64,000 nucleotides of DNA from Cryptomeria japonica (GCF_030272615.1 NC_081412.1:549474488-549538487); one strand, 5' to 3'; shown: positions 48,329 through 59,862, counted from the stretch's first letter. Numbers and translations: made by a program. Notes: generated from the letters alone by a model not told the origin.

Positions 48329-50731
48329 TTTATCCCCCACTTTAGAAGGAGTATGGCTTATGCCAATACTGTTGGTAAAGTAGAAGAAAAAGAGAGATGA
48401 AGATGGGAGATGTAGAGCAATACCACCAGGAGTATAAGACATCAGTAATCCTAAGGAACAAAAGCCCCCAATCTTAGGATCTTAACTCACTCAAACACAT
48501 GCAAGAGAACACAAAACAAAACAAGACAAAGCACAAAAGACACATGACAAAAACCAAAACACAAGACCACAAATCAACTAGTCGAAGAGACCTCAATACT
48601 CAAATATCTCAACAACTAATTGAAACACAAAGACAAATGCCATCACATAAACACCAATAACTACATAAAAAAGAAAAGACAACATCATCCATGAACCATC
48701 AATAGTAAAAATATGAGTTCATGAGCGGAAGAAGAGAGAGACCATGAATACACACTTTGGTGATCCATGAGAAGAAAGGCAAACAAAAGGAACCATGGAC
48801 ATCTCCCCCCTAGAACTTGTCTTGGTGATCCATGTAAGGGAGGAGAGTGAAAACATGGTTAGTTCCACTCAACCTCATGTGTGTGTGTGCAAGTGAGGTT
48901 TGAAGCATCTCATATGAGTCTATGCCCGAGTATGCTACAACCTTTATAAGATGTATAGTACAAATGTCAAGAAAGGTGTGACATCTCGCTCTAAGAGACT
49001 ATGCTCTGGTTCTGAGAATAATCACCCTAAATAAGAGAAAAGTGGCGACATCTCGCTCTAAGAGGCTACCCTTTGGTTCTAAGAATATCCCACTATACAA
49101 GAGAAAAGTGGCGATATCTCACTCTAAGAGGCTGCCCTCTGGTTCTAAGAATGACCCATTATATAAGAGAAAAGTGGTGACATCTCTCTCTAAGAGGCTT
49201 CCCTCTGGTTCTGAGAATGACCCACTGTATAAGAGAAAATTGGCGACATCTCTCTCTAAGAGGCTGCCCTTTGGTTCCGAGAATAACCCACTGTATAAGA
49301 GATACAATGCGCGAGAGAAATATAATACAAAAGGAGCAGTGTGGTTGCCCCCCCTTAAGATGTCAACATAGTTTAATGTTGATATATTAAGGAAAGTAGA
49401 AAAAATCTATACCTACCTTTGACACCAAGAAGATATCCATCATGCAAAAATGTCATAAATCCAAGCAAGAGAGGGAATACTCTTCAAGAAAGGATAAGAT
49501 AGTTGAAAAGAGATATCTTGGTATAAGTGTAAAGGAGATCCTTGGAGGAGAACAAATATTTTCTCAAAAGACATCTACCTCCAAGAGAAGTTGTCTTAGA
49601 CAAATATAACATCTTCTAAAATGAAGCACAAACGAGAACAAGAATTCAATCCTTCCTCCTATTTCTTGATGAAAGATGACTCATTTTTATCCCAATGGGG
49701 ATGGGTGAATTTATTATAGATGTATATTACCAAGTGTGAAAGAGGTTATAGTCAAGGACTTACACCTCTTGTATAAGACAAAACCCTTGAGCAAACAACA
49801 ATAACTTCACACAAGGAATGACATCAAGTAATAAAACTCACACCATCCGCAAAATTAGAAAGAGTGAATCCTTAGAGAAAGATTGAGAGAGATATCATTG
49901 CCCCCCAAGTGTAAGGACAATGAGAAGAGCTTACACAATCATCTAGAGAGCACAATGTACTTACATGAACACATGCAAGAAAAGACATTAGTATATGTAA
50001 AATACACATCTCAAGAAGTGGTAATATTCTAAGAGAAGAGAGAAAGAGATTCACATATTCGCCAAGGGGGATTAGTCACAAGAACATACCATTGTAATAA
50101 ATGATAATCACATATGAAAAATGTAGCCCCTAAAGGAAATAATGATAAATGAGATAGAAAGAAAGAGAAAGGAGTGAAATCCTTGCCCTCCAAGTGAGAA
50201 GAACAAGGAGAAGCATTACACATCTTCTAATGGTGATTATTTTCAAGCGATATGCCACAAATCCTCTCAAGGAAGGGACGTGTACTTCATGAGAGATCAT
50301 TCCATGCTAGGGGGCATATCATACTCATGAATAACCGAAACCATAGAAGAGGTAAGTTTTCAAAGAGAATGAAGGCAAGAGAAGAAGTGGATTACTCATT
50401 AAAGATGCTCCTCTCTAAGCAAAGAGGAAAACCAAAGAACAAGTATATGCTCACATAAGAATAACTCTATGCAAGAAAGGAGATCTAATAATGAATAATG
50501 CACAAAGATAGAGATAAATCCGTAGAAAGAAGAAGAAAAGTGAACTTCATGTTGATACCCCAAGGTATTTAAAATTGAAATAACACCACCACAAATGATA
50601 AAGAGCCCCCAATTATGTTGGCTACTTATGTCATAGGGTGAAGAGCAACATGAAGAGAAAACAAGTGCTAAGGCACTATGTTTTTGCCAATAAGTACAAC
50701 TAGATCTATTGTAAGACAAATTATGGCAAGA
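48329..50731 (-). other. 3' untranslated region of G3
   Basis: Non-coding, with the polypurine tract at 48329-48344 and several further C-rich (minus strand G-rich) tracts, for example near 48465, 48803, 49350 and 49900. It holds the minisatellite listed separately. Confidence 0.6.
48979..49308. repeat. Minisatellite, five units of about 66 bp
   Basis: Units start GACATCTCGCTCTAAGAG and end TATAAGAGAAAAGTGGC. The unit is a multiple of three, so the plus strand shows a chance 22-residue peptide repeat (SKRLPSGS). It lies antisense within the 3' region of G3. Confidence 0.88.
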
Positions 50732-51361
50732 TCAATATTGCTTTTGAACAAATTTCTTAAATGCATGAAATTTTCCAACAGAATGTGAATACGAATCATG
50801 AAAAATGCAATATTCATCACCTATCACTTGCTCAAGATTGTTGTTGTTCTTTTTAGGAGGAAAGGAAATGTTCTTATCATATTTCAATCTCCAATAGATT
50901 CTTGTAGCTAGTCTTTTGGGATGATAAATATGTTTTAATTCATCTTCTTGACATGGAGGAGACAAATTGTTAGAAGAAGAAGGATCATTATCCATGATTC
51001 TAATTGTTCCATTATATATGTGTTCTTGAATAGATTTCTGAAAATCAGGACAATCATTGGCATTGTGATCATGGGTTTGATGAAATGAGCAAAAGGGATG
51101 TTTTGAAGAAGAAGCATTCTTGCAGGCTCTTATTATTAGTTGTCTTTGGAGATGATTTTGAAATTTTTGGAGCCTAAGGAGCTCATCCATAGGGAGAGGA
51201 GTCTCATTTCCTAGGACTTTTGTAGTAGCTTGTGTGCGAGGGTTTATAGGGACACAAATTCCTTGTTCAAACTTCCCAAGTCCTTGTCCTCTAAAACCTT
51301 TTTTTGTTATTATATGAAAGCCACGACTATAAGAATGTTGTAAATGACTAGGTGGTGGAAT
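50732..51361 (-). pseudogene. G3 gag, C-terminal part with G-patch-like motif
   Basis: Open frame from the insertion point down. It has KKGFRGQGLGKFEQGI, a G-patch-like motif seen in the gag-pol linkers of plant gypsy elements, then two Cys/His motifs, FCSFHQTHDHNANDC and the weaker YCIFHDSYSHSVGKF. It ends at a stop with no protease or RT behind it. Bases 51362-51397, also open, belong to the inserted LTR. Removing the insertion joins IHDLI on the other side to PPPSHLQ here. Confidence 0.8.
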
Positions 51362-52096
51362 TGTTGGCATTTTGAGTTTGTTGGTACTTTGCATCAATAT
51401 TGCATTAATGATATGTTGTCATTGATGTCAATTGAACCGTTAAATGGTATTCATGTTATTGTTGTTTTTGATATTGGCTAGTAACCGGTAAGAAGAGATT
51501 TGTGGAAGATGTTGTAAACCTGTATGTTAAGTTTGTGAGTTGAACTAGTGTAAAGGGTTAAACCTTTCTATGTAATGTAACCGGTAAACCGTATCAACCG
51601 TTAAACCCTAACCGACCAAGTTTGATGGTTTATTATTTGATAAGTAGCAATGATAGAGACACATGTGATCATTTGATTAAGAAGATATTCAAATTGTTTT
51701 GGTGCGTTTGTTCTTGTCTAGGGAAGGAGCAAAGTTGATTGCATCTAATGGACAACGCGTGATGAGTTACAAAGTCCAATAGAGCGATGATCATGGAGCG
51801 GTTGAAATTGTCTTGGAAAATATGAAGAGATTGTCATGATTTCTAAAGGTCAAGATTATACCGACTTGTTTGTAATCTCAATGATGAGAATTAGGTTTTT
51901 ACTGTGTTACCGACCTAATTGATTTCTATTTAAGGTTGATGAAGTTGTTTGTTAAGGTTGTTGGCAAGGTTGGTAGAAAACTTGTTGAGTGTGTAGTTGC
52001 CAAACCGGTGAATGGATCTACACTTTGAGTGAAGGCAGACTAAAGGTTATAGAAGGATCTGATCAAGCAAAAATAGTGCTCTTCACACTTATCAAC

Positions 52097-53310
52097 TGTA
52101 AAGCAGAAAAATCGCGATCGAACCCTAGTTGCTCTCCCCTCTTCCAACTCCGAGGAGAGAGAAGGGAGGTTCGCTAGGATTCGATGGTTTTTCACTTAGG
52201 GGAGAGACTTTATATTCAAAAGAGGGGTTGAAACTCATAAGATCCAATCCCACACAATGTAAGATTGGATGCTAAATGAATTTCAAGGGTTAGGAAAGCA
52301 AGGCTACCCTCTTTTGTAAAGAATGTTGTTAAGGAAATTAAGCTAGGAATGCATAGAAAGTCATAAAGATTCTCTTATAAACTGAGTTCGGGTTATAGGA
52401 TGAAGCTGCGGACCTGGAATTAGCAGTAAAATGTCGATACGACGCTGTCCTGCAAATTTGAGCAAAAGTTGTCGGGACGATGGCGCCCGGCGCCACGGTC
52501 CTCCGAAAAATCCGCGAAACGAAGGGGGATCTGTTCGTCTCTGCACAAGGATTCCAGATCTTCAATTTCAGCCGCGTACCTGCAACCTACACACAGAAAA
52601 GAGAAGACGATTGGGGGGTTAGGGATTAGGGGTTTGCCTTTAGGTCAAACCCCGGTTTTGGAATTAACCAAGAAATAAGCAAGAGCTGTAAATGTAAATG
52701 ACTGTAAAACAAGTACTAATACCTTGTTCTAAGGATGTTTGTATCCTTATGTGCGAAGGTTTAGATGTTGTATGTTGTATGTTGTAGCATGTGATCTCCT
52801 CTTCAATGGTTGAATCCTTGTCTTGAATGCAACACTTAGCCTTGAATGGAGACTTAGAAGGAATGCTTGAATGCTTGAATGCTTGAGTATAGTTTCCACG
52901 CCTTTTTCATCATCTATTTGTTATGTCCAAATGAGAGAGAAAAATGTAGTTTATATACTTGTCATTTAGGGCTGATAGACTGATTTTCCCGACCTTAGGC
53001 CGACCAGGAAAGTTAATTTCCAATTTGCAAACAAAAAGACCCGAGACCCCTTAGGAGACCGGGCCCAAAATAGGACCCAGGGACCAGGGCGCTGGGCGCC
53101 CTGGTCCTGAAGGACCAGGGCGCTGGGCGCTCTGGTCCCACCTCCCGGGACAGCAGGGTGCAAGGAGGTTCAGGCCAGGGTGCTTGAAAAATGCAGTTTT
53201 CAGTGTCGTGAGCAAGTTTCAGGGTCTCCATTCAGGTTGCGTGTTGCGTCGCCATCGTGAAGACCGAAATGCAGTCAAAATTGCAAGTGTCGCAATTTTA
53301 GGATGCTACA
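52097..53310 (-). repeat. 3' LTR of G2 (1214 bp)
   Basis: Plus-strand start TGTAAAGCAGAAAAATCGCG, end TTTTAGGATGCTACA. It differs from 58679-59862 by about a dozen substitutions seen by eye and by one extra 31-bp copy of the GGACCAGGGCGCTGGGCGC palindrome (53081-53107 and 53112-53138). Confidence 0.93.
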
Positions 53311-54054
53311 TTTAGCCCCCACTTTAGCGGGAGTATGTATGCTCATACTTCCGGTAAAGTACAAGGAAACAACATTGAAAGACTTTCACCACGTCAAGGA
53401 GGCAAGATACACCAAGCCCCCAGTGGACTAAGGATCTTACTACTTCGATTGACAAAGTAAAAGGGAAGATCGCGAGGAAGAACCATGACTGTCAGTAGTA
53501 AGGCTTCCTCACTATGAGTCATGCAAGAAAGATATCAAAAATTTTCAAGGCAAGGCTAAATTTGCCAAGAAATTTTCAAGTATCTTGAAAAGATATGAAC
53601 GGGATGTATGCCCCCCTACGTTAAAGCGATCGCACACGCCTCACCGGGGGTGATTGTTTTAACGTAGTGATACACATAAGAAATGAGAAAGGAAAGGAGC
53701 ACGTTATCGCAAGGATTTAGCCCCCAAGTGTGAGATAAACCCAAGGATAATAGACACAAAACATAAAGCACGAGGTGACTTCGCTTTCCTCGGGGTCAGT
53801 ATGCTGTATGATAATTCATGTATATATATCATATGTATGTATGCATAATTGTTCTTCATTCCCCAATCAAGGAAGGTCACCTAGAAGAAGGGAACACATG
53901 TGTCTTTTGAGTCAACATGAGAGAGATTGAGAGATCTCAATGCTTTGCATCGTCCTCAAGTAGACAACACCAAGGACAACAAATAGAAGAATGAAAATAA
54001 CATATAGAAGAAGTAACAAAAGAGAGGAGGAGAGAATCTGCTATGCTAATGTAA
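53311..54054 (-). other. 3' untranslated region of G2 with polypurine tract
   Basis: On the minus strand AAAGTGGGGGCTAAA ends at the LTR (53311-53325). Two further G-rich tracts lie at about 53610-53625 and 53718-53733, as in G1. Otherwise non-coding. Confidence 0.7.
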
Positions 54055-57000
54055 CTAGTCTAGCATGTCATCTACCCCCCGATCTTGCTGATCAATGTTT
54101 CGGGAAGGCAGGGAACACGCCAAAGGAGGAACATTCAACACAACAGATGAAGCTATCACAAGATCCAAACAAGGGCTATGTTCATGTTCCGAGCCACATT
54201 GTTCTTGTCTAGGAGCTAGGATAAGTGCTTTAGAAAATTCATTAGATAAATGGTTATCAACATCAACAAGTTCATATTCACTATCAGAAGCAAGAGGAGT
54301 AACATTTTCATCATGAATAACATTTTCATCTATATCATCATCAAGATTTATAAAAATAGGATCATTAACTCGCACCGGATCAAGACCATCATGCATCTTA
54401 TGTTTAGGAGATTTCGGCTCAATTTCCGGCTGAGGAGAAAATGGAATAATGCTTGTTGAAGGTGTTTTTGGAGATTGTAAAGTTTGAGAAGCAGCTGTTT
54501 GAGCTCTAAGACGACGCTTTCATCGGCGTTCACGTGCAGAATGATTTCGTCTAGTCTTAGTAGGAAGTGGAGAAGACTGAGGAGGAGGAATGTTCTCATC
54601 CTTAGCACTTGGGTGTTTAGGTTGTGGTCTCTTAGGCTGGATAATAGGAGAAGAAGAAGGTCTCTTCTCTCTATAAAAAGAAGGAGGAGGAACTGCTCCA
54701 TACAAAGGAGGAATTTTTGGTTTAGGGAGAAGACCAAGTCCATCATGACAAGGAGGTATAGGTCTACTCTTAGGAAGTTTATTAGGTATAGACATAGTCA
54801 CATCCATAGGGATGGGTTGAGAATCTTCTTGAGGAAAGACATTAGTTTTATCTTTCAAAGGAAGAACTTCCTTCTCAAGAATGATAGGAATATCAAGTTT
54901 AGGTGTTCTAGGTTCACTTAGAGATAGGATCATATCTGTTTTCCACTTTTGATAAGATTTGAAAAGATGATCACTTCGCGGAGGAAGAGATTGAAATTGT
55001 TTAGGCCAAAAGTAATCAATAGGAACACTAGAGGTTCTTTCAGCTGGTTTAAAGAGACTATGATTGACAGTAACAACTTCACCATTATGGGGAAATTTCA
55101 AACACTTATGAATAGGAGAAGCAATAGCTTTCATGGAAGATAGCCAAGGATAGCCAAGCTTCACACGAAATTGTTCGGAAGATGGAATAATAGCAAAGTT
55201 CACATCAAGAGATTTGTTATGGACCTCAATAGGCAATGTAATAGAACCAATTGCAGGAGAAGAAAATGCATCAAATAGTTTCACAATCACATCTGTTTTG
55301 TCATACATCACTTGATTCAATTGCAAAGTAAAAAGAAATTCTTCAGTAATAACATTAACCATGCACGAAGGATCAATAAGCACTCCACGACAAGGTGTAT
55401 TCTTAACTTTTGCAACTATGTATAAAGGACCATCAGGTGCCCTAATGGTTTCACTGGAATCAAATGTGATGGAAGGTTCTTTAGGGATTTCTTGCTGCTC
55501 TACAAAGTTAATCACATTCGGAGTCATAGACACAAGACCATCAGATGAAAAAGAGGAATCATTAGCCTCAATTGCATTAGAGGTATGAGAAGGCAATGGA
55601 TCAGTGAAAATCTGAAGATTTTGGTTAGGAGGAGCTACAGATGTGTTGCCTTTATCATTCACTCCAGAAATAGAGATAGTATTGTTATCAATCAAATCTT
55701 GAATTTTACCCTTTAAAGAAAAACATTTTTCAGTATCATGCCCAGGCTGACGATGAAATTAACAAAAAGCTTTGTTATCAAAATAAGGTGAAGTAATCTT
55801 TGCAGGATCAATTTGTCTTATAGGAGGAAGAGTAAGCACATTTTGTTCCAATAACTTATTCATAATACTATGCAATGATTCATTCAAAGGAGTATACTTT
55901 CTTTCTTTCTTAAAAAATTTAGAAATAGGAGGCACACCTGATGCTACATTCACATTGTTGTTGATGATGTTTTCATTGAATTTGATGGAATCTCTATTCG
56001 GTTTAAACTTCCCAAATGGTTGTTGACTGCTATCACCCTTATCACTCGGAGCCATAGGATGTGATTGTTCCATTTGACTCACAGTCAGTTGATAATTGTG
56101 AAGAGTTGCACACAACTGTTGGAAAGAAGTAAACTCAGAAAACAAAAGTTTGTCTCGAATATCTTTTTGTAAATTAGAAATAAAGATTCTTTGAATATCA
56201 TTGTCAGGCACTGGAAAAGAAATTTGAGCATACAAATGCTTATATCTACCAATGAAATCAGTCACTTTTTCTTTAACACCTTGTTTACAATGCATTAAAT
56301 CAATCAAAGTAACTTTAGGACTTATATTGTTTTGAAATTGTTGAATGAAACCATTTGCAAGTTGTTCGAAAGAAGTAATAGAATAAGAAGGCAACGAGCA
56401 ATACCATTGTAGGGCTTTGTCTCTTAATGTTCTAGTGAATAGTTTTGCAAGCAACCTTTGGTCATAAGCAAAATCAGTACAAATTGTTTGAAAAGTCTTA
56501 ACATGTGTTAGAGGATCTCCTTTACCATTATAAAGTTCCAAATGCGGGATTTCAACATGTTTAGGAGGGATAGCTCGAACAATGGCAAGAGAAAGTGGGC
56601 TCGCAACATCAAATGTGGGCACACTAAACTTAGATTGATTCATAGAGGCAATTTGTTGCTGTAAAGAAGAGACAGTTTGTGCAAGATTGTTAATGGTCGC
56701 TTCAGTCGAAGAGTTCATATTGGATGTGTTAGATTGAGATGGAGGTGTTATGTTATTGAAAGAAGGTAGAGAGTAAGGTGGTGGAACTCTATGATAATTA
56801 GTCATAGGAGATGATTGGACAGGAGGAATACTACAAGGAGGAATGGAATGGTTAAATGAATTGCCCCCTTGCGTCATGTTCATTTGTGGAGATGTAATAG
56901 GGACACTCATTGAAGGAATGAATGAAGAAGTCGGATTGAATGAAGGAAGAGGGTTAATTGAAGAAGAAGGGTTGCCCCCATGACTAGTAATCACGGGAGG

Positions 57001-57498
57001 AATGTCTTGTATAGAAGTAGCCATGATGTTTGATGTAAAGGTAGGTATACTAGCAATAGGAGTTGTCAAAGGAATAGAATGATTGACTTGTGTAGGAGGT
57101 TGTGTATAACCCAAATTTTCAGCACAACTCTTCATAGGCATCACATTCGAATTCACAATGTGTGAAATACCACGCAAAATATCAATTCCATTCTTATCAC
57201 TTTGAAGCATACGTTTTAGACCCTCAATTAAAGGAAGAGCTTGACTATCAGGGTATTCTTGAGACATCCATTGTCGAAAATTGTCAAATTGGTTATCCAA
57301 TTTTGAAAGTTGTTCTTCAGAAACCTCATGGAGAGCTTCTTCATCATTAGGAGGATTAGAGGAATTACCCATGCCCTCGTTAAAAAGGCTATTCAAATTA
57401 AGTTCCATCTCCTCAGTAGTTAAACCTTGGAAAGACTTAATTCTACGGCTTCGTCTAACGGGAATAGTGTAAGTAGGGCTTATTGTTGTAAAACTCAT
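54055..57498 (-). pseudogene. G2 gag-protease polyprotein, one frame with two stops
   Basis: From ATG 57498 one frame runs 1148 codons to a stop at 54055. It is broken only by TAA at 55759-55761 (a Gln codon in G1) and TGA at 54520-54522 (fits a decayed CGA). Order: basic N-terminus (PVRRSRRIKSFQGLT), Pro/Asn-rich linker (about 140-290), retrotransposon gag core (about 318-470, LELYNGKGDPLTHV, ALQWYCSLPSYS, EKVTDFIGRYKHLY), Cys/His motif HRQPGHDTEKCFSL, and a retropepsin-like domain with GVLIDPSCMVNVIT (the catalytic D-S/T-G is altered) and KLGYPWLSSMKAIASP. A Pro-rich region and an acidic C-terminal domain shared with G1 complete it. Role: particle protein and perhaps protease. With two stops it is probably non-functional as it stands, but it is very lightly damaged. 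Confidence 0.9.
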
Positions 57499-57501
57499 GC
57501 A

Positions 57502-57520
57502 CTAGAAAGAGAGAGAAGAT
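57502..57520 (-). promoter_or_regulatory. Polypyrimidine-AG (candidate 3' splice site) before G2 gag
   Basis: Minus strand CTTCTCTCTCTTTCTAG directly precedes TGC-ATGAG. It matches the plant 3' splice-site consensus and sits exactly where G1 has its C-rich tract and TTAG. Confidence 0.6.
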
Positions 57521-58657
57521 TTTGAATTTAGAGGTAGCAATTTTCAGTAAAATCAGCCAATCTTCTGGATTTAAGCTATTAAATGCAATCACAACAGTCT
57601 CCCGAAATTTCAAAAAAAATGCCCGGGACCGTGGCGCCCGGAGTGCAACACGGTCCTTGCAACTTTTTTCGAAATTTGCAGGGATGAAAGGTATGATGAT
57701 TTTAGAGCTAATCTGAAAAAATGAGTGATTTTACGATCTGTAGATAGGCCAAATTAAAGTTGTAATCTCGAAATTGAACCCTACCAAGATTGTCGAAAAA
57801 TGCAAAATTTTGAATTTTGAAAAAGAGAGGGAAACTGAAATTTTGAATTTTATGATTTTAGAGGGAATGTCAAAAGCAATGCAAGTTTTGAAATTCAAAA
57901 GTTGACTCAATTTCATGCAAAATTCAATTTTGAAAGCGGAAATCAAAGTTGTTGTAATTAAGCACTTAATTTCAAAAGTCACAAAATGCAAGAATTTGAA
58001 TAAAGCACTGAAATTTTTAATGAATGATAACACACTTTTCAGATTTAGGATAGTAAGAACACAATTTTGACACAAAATTTCAATTTCAATGATTTTTAAA
58101 TGTTTAGAAGCCTTAATCCAAGCAATCACAAGACCAACTTTGACTGTTATTTTGAAGGTGTTAAAATTGATAAAATCAGCCAAAATTCTAGATTTTAGCA
58201 GGAAAATACAGTAAGATCTCGCTCCCGAAATTTTGGAAAAAATGTCGGGGACGATGGCGCTCGGCGCCACGGTCCTCGCAACTTTTTTCCAAATTTTCAG
58301 GGATGAAAGATATTGTGATTTTATTGCGGAATCCAAAGTTACAGCTGATTTGGAGATGTTTTGATCAATGAAATTGTCGGACAAAGGTTGAATCAAGAGG
58401 GTTTCAAAAATTAGGGTTTTGACACTTAACCACTTAATTTTCAGAATTAAAGCACACATATGAATTGAAAATTTGTAATAGAAGGGCAAATCTGAAACAG
58501 GCATTAACATTTAGACATTTCGCAGGTTCAATTACCAAAAAGGAAATTTAGGGTTTTTATGCAATCACCTCTAAAATTTTGCAAAAGATCAAACATGGAA
58601 ATGTAATCAATTTTTTTTTTTTTTTTTCAGATCTAAGCATAAAAAATCAGAAAGGAT
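57521..58657 (-). other. G2 leader with two copies of a palindrome module
   Basis: Non-coding, about 1.15 kb. A module of about 140 bp occurs twice (57600-57740 and 58220-58370): CCCGAAATTT, a palindrome flanked by GGGAC and GGTCC, CAACTTTTTTC, CAGGGATGAAAG, then TGATTTTA. The same module lies in the G3 leader (61480-61620) and in the solo LTR at 40950-41100. Confidence 0.75.
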
Positions 58658-58675
58658 GTTCACGTCGGGCTCACC
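58658..58675 (-). other. Primer-binding site of G2, overlapping a splice-donor-like word
   Basis: Minus strand TGGTGAGCCCGACGTGAA begins a few bases inside the LTR border. G|GTGAGC matches a 5' splice-site consensus. The primer tRNA is not identified. Confidence 0.6.
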
Positions 58676-58678
58676 AAA

Positions 58679-59862
58679 ATGTAAAGCGGAAAAATCGCGA
58701 TCGAACCCTAGTTGCTCTCCCCTCTTCCAACTCCGAGGAGAGAGAAGGGAGGTTCGCTAGGATTCGATGGTTTTTCACTTAGGGGAGAGACTTTACATTC
58801 AAAAGAGGGGTTGAAACTCATAAGATCCAATCCCACACAATGTAAGATTGGATGCTAAATGAATTTCAAGGGTTAGGAAAGCAAGGCTACCCTCTTTTGT
58901 AAAGAATGTTGTTAAGGAAATTAAGCTAGGAATGCATAGAAAGTCATAAAGATTCGCTTATAAACTGAGTTTGGGTTATAGGATGAAGCTGCGGACTTGG
59001 AATTAGCAGTAAAATGTCGATACGGCGCTGTCCTGCAAATTTGAGAAAAAGTTGTCGGGACGATGGCGCCCGGCGCCACGGTCCTCCGAAAAATCCGCAA
59101 AACGAAGGGGGATCTGTTCGTCTCTGCACAAGGATTCCAGATCTTCAATTTCAGCCATGTACCTGCAACCTACACACAGAAAAGCGAAGATGATTGGGGG
59201 GTTAGGGATTAGGGGTTTGCCTTTAGGTCAAACCCTGGTTTTGGAATTAACCAAGAAATGAGCAAGAGCTGTAAATGTAAATGACTGTAAAACAAGTACT
59301 AATACCTTGTTCTAAGGATGTTTGTATCCTTATGTGCGAAGGTTTAGATGTTGTATGTTGTATGTTGTAGCATGTGATCTCCTCTTCAATGGTTGAATCC
59401 TTGTCTTGAATGCAACAATTAGCCTTGAATGGAGACTTAGAAGGAATGCTTGAATGCTTGAATGCTTGAGTATAGTTTCCACGCCTTTTTCATCATCTAT
59501 TTGTTATGTCCAAATGAGAGAGAAAAATGTAGTTTATATACTTGTCATTTAGGGCTGATAGACTGATTTTCCCGACCTTAGACCGACCAGGAAAGTTAAT
59601 TTCCAATTTGCAAACAAAAAGACCCGAGACCCCTTAGGAGACCGGGCCCAAAATAGGACCCAGGGACCAGGGCGCTGGGCGCTCTGGTCCCACCTCCCAG
59701 GACAACAGGGTGAAAGGAGGTTCAGGCTAGGGTGCTTGAAAAATGCAGTTTTCAGTGTCGTGAGCAAGTTTCAGGGTCTCCATTCAGGTTGCGTGTTGCG
59801 TCGCCATCGTGAAGACCGAAATGCAGTCGAAATTGCAAGTGTTGCAATTTTAGGATGCTACA
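58679..59862 (-). repeat. 5' LTR of G2 (1184 bp)
   Basis: Pairs with 52097-53310; it holds one rather than two copies of the long palindrome (59664-59690), which explains the length difference. Confidence 0.93.

Larger units (their letters stand above)
52097..59862 (-). mobile_element. Young gag/protease-only gypsy-like element G2
   Basis: A complete element with TCAAC on both sides (52092-52096, 59863-59867), LTRs of about 1.2 kb that are near-identical by eye, a primer-binding site, a 1.2 kb leader, a single 1148-codon frame with two stops, a 3' region and a polypurine tract. There is no RT, RNase H or integrase in 5.4 kb. It is the same family as G1. The near-identical LTRs and clean target duplication make it the most recent complete insertion in the window, so pol-less members were mobile recently. 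Confidence 0.93.

Noticed and set aside
48979-49308. CRISPR-like regular repeats
   Set aside because: There are no unique spacers between units. It is a plain tandem repeat in a plant genome.
49042-49371. Open frame with a 22-residue repeat on the plus strand
   Set aside because: It is the translation of a minisatellite whose unit is a multiple of three, antisense to the host element.
55361-55588. Plus-strand frames opposite G2 gag
   Set aside because: They mirror the long minus-strand gag frame and show no independent motif.
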